A DNA stretch of 64,000 nt. Origin: Vandiemenella viatica. Its lineage: Eukaryota > Arthropoda > Insecta > Orthoptera > Morabidae. Below, piece after piece: positions 57,138-64,000 of the stretch. The notes beneath the pieces were generated by a model that was not told where the DNA came from, searched no databases, and saw only the letters and a list, made by a program, of their open reading frames with translations. How positions within the stretch are numbered: position 1 is the stretch's first letter; each line of letters starts with the position of its first letter. The position numbers and the translations under genes are program-made. The DNA lies in the NCBI GenBank assembly GCA_031002005.1, contig JARYHS010008074.1, positions 175,484,494 to 175,548,493 on the forward strand, in the 5' to 3' direction.

Positions 57138-59585
57138 CTGAAACTAATGGTTTGCCGATATCAGGTAATGGAATCGGGTGATGTGGTACCTTGAGTGTGG
57201 TAGCTTATACTTAAGTGAAACGATTTCCGCAAAATTGGTTGACAATGTCATATGAGTTTCCAAGCATAACTAAATTCCAATGTGTATAGTATATTCAACG
57301 AAAAAAATTTTACGTTTTTAATGGCTTTAGTGACCGAAAAATACTAAAATGTTTCTGACCCCTGATCATATATTTATAAGAAAAGATTTACTGTTTTAAG
57401 TAAAATAACCATAGTAAACAGATAACAACTTGAAATGCAGCTTACTTATGGGCATCAGACTTTAATTCAACCAGTTCTTTGCAAGTGATGATGGCTTTGG
57501 AATCATTTATTAATCAATTAGTACATACTTAATTATATCGGTTCGAACTGGATTCGTCCAAATTTTTCTGGCAATCAGATTTGTATTATTTGGAAGGTCA
57601 TCGTCATAATCTAAGAGAATGATGAAATAATCTCTTGGTTGCTACTTAAAAACAGACTTACTACAAAAATAATAAACCATCAAAGATAAGCGAGAAGCAT
57701 ACACTTATTCTTTTAGAGGTGTGTTAAAAAACTAACTTTGGCAGTCGAATGATAAACTTAAGGACCTTATCAAACACACCTCTGGACCCATCACCAAACA
57801 ATTAAACTCGATAGCACATAAAGCTGAGATATTATCAACAAAGTAAACAATACACCTGTCGTATGAGCTATTATCTTCATCAGCTTCTCATGATGATAAA
57901 ATGAAAGCTGTCCAGAATAAATCATTTCCCAAGCTACCACTTCATTTTAGTACAACAACTTCATATACTACACTGCTCTTTCAGCAGTTTTATCTTTCGC
58001 GTGATGTTGTAGGCATGTTTCTAATAAAAATAAAACCATATAATAAATAAAAAATTTATTTCATCTGGCAAGCTCATTAACTGCTTTATTAACGGTATAA
58101 TTCCACTGACAACTACAAAGTTTAAACTTGTAGATATTTGAATATATTAATTTAAGCGATATCCGTTCACTATAGTTGAACGAATTGAATTCAGTATCTA
58201 AAGAAATGTGTAATGTCGGCTGGAGTAGCCTATTTAAAACACGACCATCTGGCTTACAACAATGCGATTGCTAAAAAAATGTGCAATTACCTTTTATTTA
58301 CACAAATTACAGTACCTGAAAGCTATGTTTATTCTGACCTTCGTCAAAAACATTTTGTAATCTCTATCATATGCTACTTTAGTTAAGAAAGTAACAGTTT
58401 TTATCATTGGAAAAACATAACTTCAACAAATCAATTAAAAGGAAGAAAGTTTAAGGTAAACTGTTCTATTCCTTCACTTAGCTTATGCAGCTCTTTACAA
58501 AAATGTTTTTTGACTGCAGATGTTTTAGTATGTCACGAACGCGGTTCGTTTTTAACAGTTACGCCATCTTATATCCCTGTCACCATTTACTTACTCACCT
58601 CTTTCCCTCAGGGATGTTTTTAATTTAAATTCTTCCAATTTTTAGGGTATGTTGTCCTTAATCCCTGCTGAACCTAAGAAAGAAAAAGATTCCCATAGCA
58701 TAACTCTTGAAATCAAGGTAGAGACTCTCTCATTCGTTCCACAATTTTCTACTAACTCTCCTCTCACATGTCCACCCAGGTCAAATCAACAAGTATTCGT
58801 TATACATACCCACTTCTATCTTCTCAACCCAGGTCTTATTTACTGGTAAGTGTCCATAAACTACGTTGCTTGGTCTAAGGGGAAGAAGAGTTGGGTAGAA
58901 AGTTACGATGGGCTACTTGGGAGGGGGAAGGGTGTCCCAGTCAAGCCACTTAATTTTTTATTCACATTATGTTTTACAGTTAAAATAAGGTACAAACACC
59001 ACACAATAGCATATAGTATGTTTCCGTCATTTCATTATATCCAGATGTAATATAGATATACTATAAACCAACAGGGCTGGGAATGCGTGTGATTTGAAGT
59101 CATAATATTAACTTGCACAGGCACATTTGAATTAACCGACACGTGACGGCGCATTACGATTCAAAAAGCATTAGATATGCCGTATTTAGGCACAAATTCG
59201 CTTACGGATGTCACCAGGAATTTCCAAGGCGGTGACTGCTCGTATTGTTTTGATGGTATGAAATAAAGCTGTTTTTATTAGAATCTCTCACCTGTGACCA
59301 CACCACCCGTTGATAAAATAATTGTAATTTTGTTCTGTCAAAGTGAATTTCAAGTTCAAAGTGTGGTGTGAAGTGGAGCTGTGAAATAAATTTACGAGTC
59401 TTATCGAAAATGTTTTTCCAACAATTATTTTACTAGCCAATGAGTTAGAGAAATCATTTAAGCATCCAAAGAATCGTTCCCTGGTAATGAATAAAGAAAT
59501 GTAGCAGAACAGCAGCAAAAGAGACCAAAACGTGCAGCTCTTCTTAGTTTTTTACATGGCAGGTACATTGTTCTATTTTATCACT
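57138..59585. other. Unassigned AT-rich DNA
   Basis: There are 2.4 kb without a supported gene or named repeat. Confidence 0.45.
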
Positions 59586-59594
59586 TAACTAGCA

Positions 59595-60820
59595 GAGTTA
59601 CCGGCGTTGATTTACCCGTGCTCTATTTTTATTCACGCAATGAGAAACGTATACCAAGTTTCATACAATTCGCGCCAACCGTTTCCGAAATTAAAGCAAA
59701 CAGCAGTCCTGTCATTAACGTGGTGCCACAATCTGAAGATGAATTCTTGTAGAACTAGACGATAAAAAAGTCGAAAATAAAAAATAATATAATTTTTTTT
59801 ATCGCGCTTCATTTTCGAGATATATTACGTTAAAAATCAGTTATAAGGTATAGTTCCTTGTGATTTTGGTGACGTTTCTTCTGGTCCAGGACATATTTCA
59901 ACCTAACAACAACCACGAGGAAGAAAATAGTGCATTTTCTACCGAGCAGATATAGTGGTTTTGGAGATTTTTTTCTGGTCCAGGCCGGACCTCACCCTAA
60001 CCACCTAACTTTTGATATACGATATTTCTAGAACGAAGCGAGATATTATAAAAAATCTTTATTTACTATTTTTCTCGTTGAGTTACATACGAATTCATCA
60101 TCAAATTTGGCTATGGCGAAATTTTCCAGGCCGTGTTTCAACCTAACAACGTCCATTTTGAGATACAATATCTCGAGAACTAAGCGATACAGTAATTTTT
60201 TTAAATTCTTTACTTTCAATTTGTCTCTTCGATTTAGATACGAATGCACCATCAAATTGCGGCACGGTTATCGTAGAATCTCCAAGCAAACCTAGATTCA
60301 CCAGCACCTAACCATGAAAGAAGTGAGTTGAAGTTGATTTACCCGTACACTATTTTTATGATTGCAAAAAGATACATGTTTGCCAAGCTTCATTGATTTC
60401 GTACTGACCATTTCCAGTACTTAACTAAACGGTCACTTAGCAGCACAGTTCTAAGAATGTGTTGGTTTGGATACTTTGATACGGAATGTTAGTTTTCATT
60501 TTAGTCCAGGTTAAATTTCAACTTAATTACAGCTAAAGTTGCTGCTAGAAAATCAAAACACAGACCGTACGGGCATTAATACATACCACATATATAAAAA
60601 CTAGAAATGTATCTGGAATGTGTCTGTTTACTCCGGCATCACGCAGAGAATATAGATTTTGAATGGATTTTCAGAATCTGAAAGCTTTGAGTCAAAGTTA
60701 AAATTTAACTTATGTCGTAAGACGTTATAACACATTTATTTTACAAATAATCTAGCTTTACCTGAAAACTGTGGAATCGATTTTGACCGAGTTTTCACAA
60801 TATGAGACATTAAATATGTC
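59595..60820. repeat. Complex degenerate repeat array
   Basis: GTTGATTTACCCGT..CTATTTTTAT occurs at about 59608 and 60335. ATACGAATTCATCATCAAATT at 60088 recurs as ATACGAATGCACCATCAAAT at 60238, a period of 150 bp. The phrase CCAGG...TTTCAACCTAACAAC recurs at about 59887 and 60128, and GAGTTTTCACAATATGAGAC near 60785 matches GGATTTTCAGAATCTGAAAG near 60670. This appears to be an old multi-unit repeat. Confidence 0.6.
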
Positions 60821-61435
60821 TCATTACGCTTACTCATCTGCCGCTGGAGCTAAAAAAATTATCATTATGCTACTTTATCTGGTACTGGAACTCAAAATTG
60901 AAATATATTCCGTACCTGTAAAAATATTCTTTACTTCCGATTTGTTTCAGGGATTTATAAACTACAGTGCCATTTTATTCTGAACAGAACGCTAAAGACG
61001 ATTGGCAGAGACATTGTAGTTGTACCGACAGAGATTGTGATGTTAAAAAGTCTGTTTTTTTTCGTTATTAGTTTTTGCATTCAATGTGGCCATCTATGGA
61101 GCTTAGAAACTGAATATCCAGAAATAATGTTTTGTTTATTGTGGAAAATAGTTATTATAGTAAAGTTATCTTATTGCTTTTATTAAAGGTAATGGTCAGA
61201 GACATCGTAGTTGTGTGTTTAGTGCGAAGTATGCAACATCTAATCCATCCATCTTTGGGATTTGTCATCACACGTTCAGAATTGGATTTAATGCTCCTGC
61301 GTTATGTAACGTATAAACATAAGACATGCCAAACAACTGAATTGAGATTCTAAGCTTTAAAACGATGGAAACCCCATCGAAATCTGCTCAGTAGTTTCCG
61401 AGTTTTTATATGACATATTTATGCGGTTTTCGTTT

Positions 61436-61474
61436 TAAAGATATAGATAGAAGATAGATAGATAGAAAGATAAG
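61436..61474 (+). repeat. GATA microsatellite
   Basis: Imperfect (GATA)n within AAGATATAGATAGAAGATAGA and the following GATAGAAAGATAAG. Confidence 0.8.
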
Positions 61475-62002
61475 CAATGGTGAATGAGATATGGATGAAA
61501 GATACATCCCTGATGGCACATGAGAAAGAGATTTTTCCCAATATTGGTAATTTACAGGAACGCCTAGAGTCATTCAGAATATTCATAATTATGGAGAAGT
61601 AGATAACGCAAATATCATTTGTGTACACTACGTGCCACACAAGGAGAGGCCACGTCAGGCCACGTGGGGGAAAGGAGGAGTTCAAGAGGGACCAAAATGG
61701 AGCCACGTAGTTTATGGATGCTTCCCTTACTGTGTTCTAAGATAATTTCCACAGAGAAATTTACCTGCTTTCTTTTGTTCCACCACCAACTCTTGTATCT
61801 GATATTCATAATGCCGATCCCATACTATCTCTCCGAGCTAAAATAAGAATCTAACAAAAATTTCAAAATGTTGCTGCCTAATTTCGCAGGAACATACACT
61901 AATTAGAGCTTTTTTGAAATTGTTCTAATACACCCCTAGATTTTGTTCCATTTTCATCACTAAACTGCCTTTCAAGTGTTAAAAAGTTCGTGCTATTATT
62001 AT

Positions 62003-63965
62003 TAGACTTGCAACGAATAGTATATTTGGCCATACGCCGAATATTCGGCAAAAGTATTCGGCCGCAGTGAGCTAAAATCTGTATTTCTGTGCTTGTCTCT
62101 CGCCCGCCTGTTAAAGCAGAGTTATCTCGCACACTCTGTGCCTGTTTTAACAAGCTTGAAGTATGGCCTCAAGTATCTATGTTGGATTATTTATGGCATT
62201 ACTTTTTTTTTTCTTAAGAATAACATCCAATGAGGTGTGAAGATGGAAAAGCTTTCTTACGATAGTTCATAATGCGGGATAAACAATTGGTATAACCTTC
62301 TCAAGACCTAATTGCTGATATCACTTTCTGAACTACCCACTACATAGTACGATAGTGATTACTTCGATCAATAATTTTCTTGTAGTATGATATGCCATTC
62401 TTCACTATATGGATCGATAACAGAGTGCAGTATTTCCGTAGTCACAACATCCTCATACCACGTTTTCAAGTCTGTGAGAAGGGCATTTAGACTAAATGTT
62501 GAATATAGGCCGAAACGTCATCATCCTCAACTTTTAGCAGTTACAAGTTGGAGAACTGGGAAGATTCGTGGCTTCCGTTTTGTTTGAATATATTAATTCT
62601 GACAAGAAAACCTAAAATTATGGCAAGGCATGGTTGGCCTCAGTTCGTTGTTTCATTCATACTCTCCAATTAATCGTTGTCGATTGTCTGAAAGTTCAGT
62701 CAGAAGTGATGGAAATGATAGCTGCAGGAAGGAGGATCGTGACTCATTTCAATCATTCCGGTATTGCGCAAGAAAAACTGCAAAAGCAATTCGGTCTCCC
62801 CGAGCATGAATTGGTGCAAGATGTCAGTACCCGGTGGAATTCCACATATCATATGCTTGAAAGGTTAATGGAGCAAAAGCGGGTAATTTCAGTGTATCGC
62901 GCGGACTGGAATATTGTCAACTTGACTGCTGCTCACTGGGAGATTTAGAGCAACTTTTGAGATTACTACAACCATTTGAAGAACTAACACAAATTATCAG
63001 TTCCGGATATGCATGCATTTTTGAAATTATTCAGTATGTTGTTGCTCTAACGCGATATTGCAACAAAACTAGCACATCAGAGCTAACAGCCAACTTAAGT
63101 CAAGTGAGACTTGTCATGTAACAAGGGTTGAACGAACGATTTAAAGACATTGCCACAAATAAAAATTAATTGTCGGCAACCGCTTTGGACCCTCGCTTCA
63201 AAATGAAGGTTTTCACCAGTCAACTGCAAAGAGAAAAATCAAGGCAGTATATTTTGATCGATGGTCTAAAGACGTACTGTGAAACAAGCAGCGACCGCAG
63301 CGCGAATTCGTCCCCTATTCAGTCCAAGAGGATGACGGAAGAGTCGGGTCACAGTCAGAGTACACACTCTTCTTTTATGGATTGTTTTGAAGAGATTGTT
63401 ACAGATAAAAGTACGATCAATGCAGGGACATCACAAGAAAAAATGCAGTTGAAACTGAAATTGATGTTTATTTAAATATTAATAGTATATCATGGCATGA
63501 TAATCCGTACATTTGGTGGCAAGCAGGAAGAGAGAAATTTCCGTGTTTGACAAAGCTTGCAGCAAAATACTTGTCCGCGACAGGAAGCAGTGTTTATTCC
63601 GAGCGGCTTTTCTCTGAAGCTGGAAATGTCTACGAGAAGAAAAGACGTTAACTACTACCTGACAATGCAGAAAAATTAGTATTTCTGCATCACAATCTTC
63701 CACTCCTAAATTTCAATTATGATGATTCCAGTGATTAGGTATTTAATATTTTTGTGTTGTTTTGACATCGTGTAAGTTTGACCATGCACGATTATTTTTT
63801 GTAAATGTAAGATAAATACATTACCATGCAATGAAACAATCGTTTTATTTTAGGCAATTATCTAACTAAAAAAAAATCCTAAGTATTCGGTATTCGGCCG
63901 AATAGTAAAAAAGTGGCCGAATAGGCCGAATACCGAATAGTTGCCGAATATTCGTTGCAAGCCTA
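62003..63965 (+). mobile_element. hAT DNA transposon, inactive
   Basis: The left end TAGACTTGCAACGAATA and the right end, read inverted, TAGGCTTGCAACGAATA are terminal inverted repeats with one mismatch in 17. ATTATTAT (61995-62002) and ATTATGAT (63966-63973) lie just outside, an 8-bp duplication with one mismatch, the size expected of hAT. Both subterminal regions carry several copies of GCCGAATA or its complement TATTCGGC, likely transposase-binding sites. The interior holds a broken transposase. The first 550 bp inside contain no transposase-like coding, so the N-terminal (BED zinc finger) part is deleted or replaced. Confidence 0.9.
62616..63738 (+). pseudogene. hAT transposase (ZBED-like), broken
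   Basis: The first segment (62616-62948) encodes CFIHTLQLIVVDCL, EMIAAGRRIVTHFNHS, and LVQDVSTRWNSTYHMLERLM, the RWNST motif typical of hAT. A frameshift at about 62948 leads to EQLLRLLQPFEELTQIIS and RYCNKTSTSELTANLSQVR. Stops at about 63118 and 63168 follow. SATALDPRFKMKVF (the LDPRFK block) begins at about 63176. A second frameshift near 63470 leads to the dimerisation domain: NPYIWWQAGREKFPCLTKLA, then YLSATGSSVYSERLFSEAGN and, after one stop, LVFLHHNLPLL; it ends at TAG 63738. The whole C-terminal half is thus present but has two frameshifts and three internal stops. Confidence 0.92.
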
Positions 63966-64000
63966 ATTATGATTGTTTTGTGTTGATAATAATGCGCTAT

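Overview
This window looks like non-coding, repeat-rich DNA from a large arthropod genome, most probably an insect. It is AT-rich, has no operons or ribosome-binding sites, and contains no complete host gene that I can defend. Almost everything recognisable is a transposable element or a relic of one. The commonest is a tRNA-derived SINE of about 240 bp, with roughly 19 copies on both strands. Its core resembles SINE cores I associate with orthopteroid insects; that placement is inference and needs a search.

Layout. 1-12 kb: a CR1/Jockey-like LINE tail (minus, about 2.4-2.8 kb), five SINE copies, and copies of two other dispersed repeats (families B and D). 12-20 kb: SINEs, family B copies and a family C copy in otherwise featureless DNA. 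20.5-21.5 kb and 30.4-30.8 kb: two sharply GC/CpG-rich islands in AT-rich surroundings, the best candidates for host regulatory or promoter DNA. 24.9-28.1 kb: a nearly full-length but dead RTE-like LINE (leader, endonuclease, reverse transcriptase, poly-A), with a 5'-truncated relative at 31.8-32.4 kb. 32.7-33.5 kb: a perfect 80-bp-arm inverted repeat, then a tRNA-like head followed by an in-frame 63-bp minisatellite. 36.0-36.6 kb: a second type of LINE 3' end with an AAATA tail. 37.4-40.7 kb: a CR1/Jockey-like LINE (minus) split by a young gag-only LTR element with paired LTRs, a TGGCGAC-type primer site and a 4-bp target duplication. 42.3-42.9 kb: a small PIF/Harbinger-like DNA element. 50.3-51.3 kb: an assembly gap of exactly 1,000 N that begins inside a SINE. 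59.6-60.8 kb: a degenerate repeat array. 62.0-64.0 kb: a hAT element with terminal inverted repeats, an imperfect 8-bp target duplication and a broken transposase.

The genes do not form a pathway; what ties the window together is transposon history. The most informative signals are the SINE 3' tail, where two subfamilies differ by a compensating base pair in a 6-bp stem; the nested LTR-in-LINE insertion; the perfect hairpin carrying a coding-like stretch; and the two CpG islands. All coding calls here are fragments or pseudogenes. Function and clade names come from motif recognition by eye, not from database searches.
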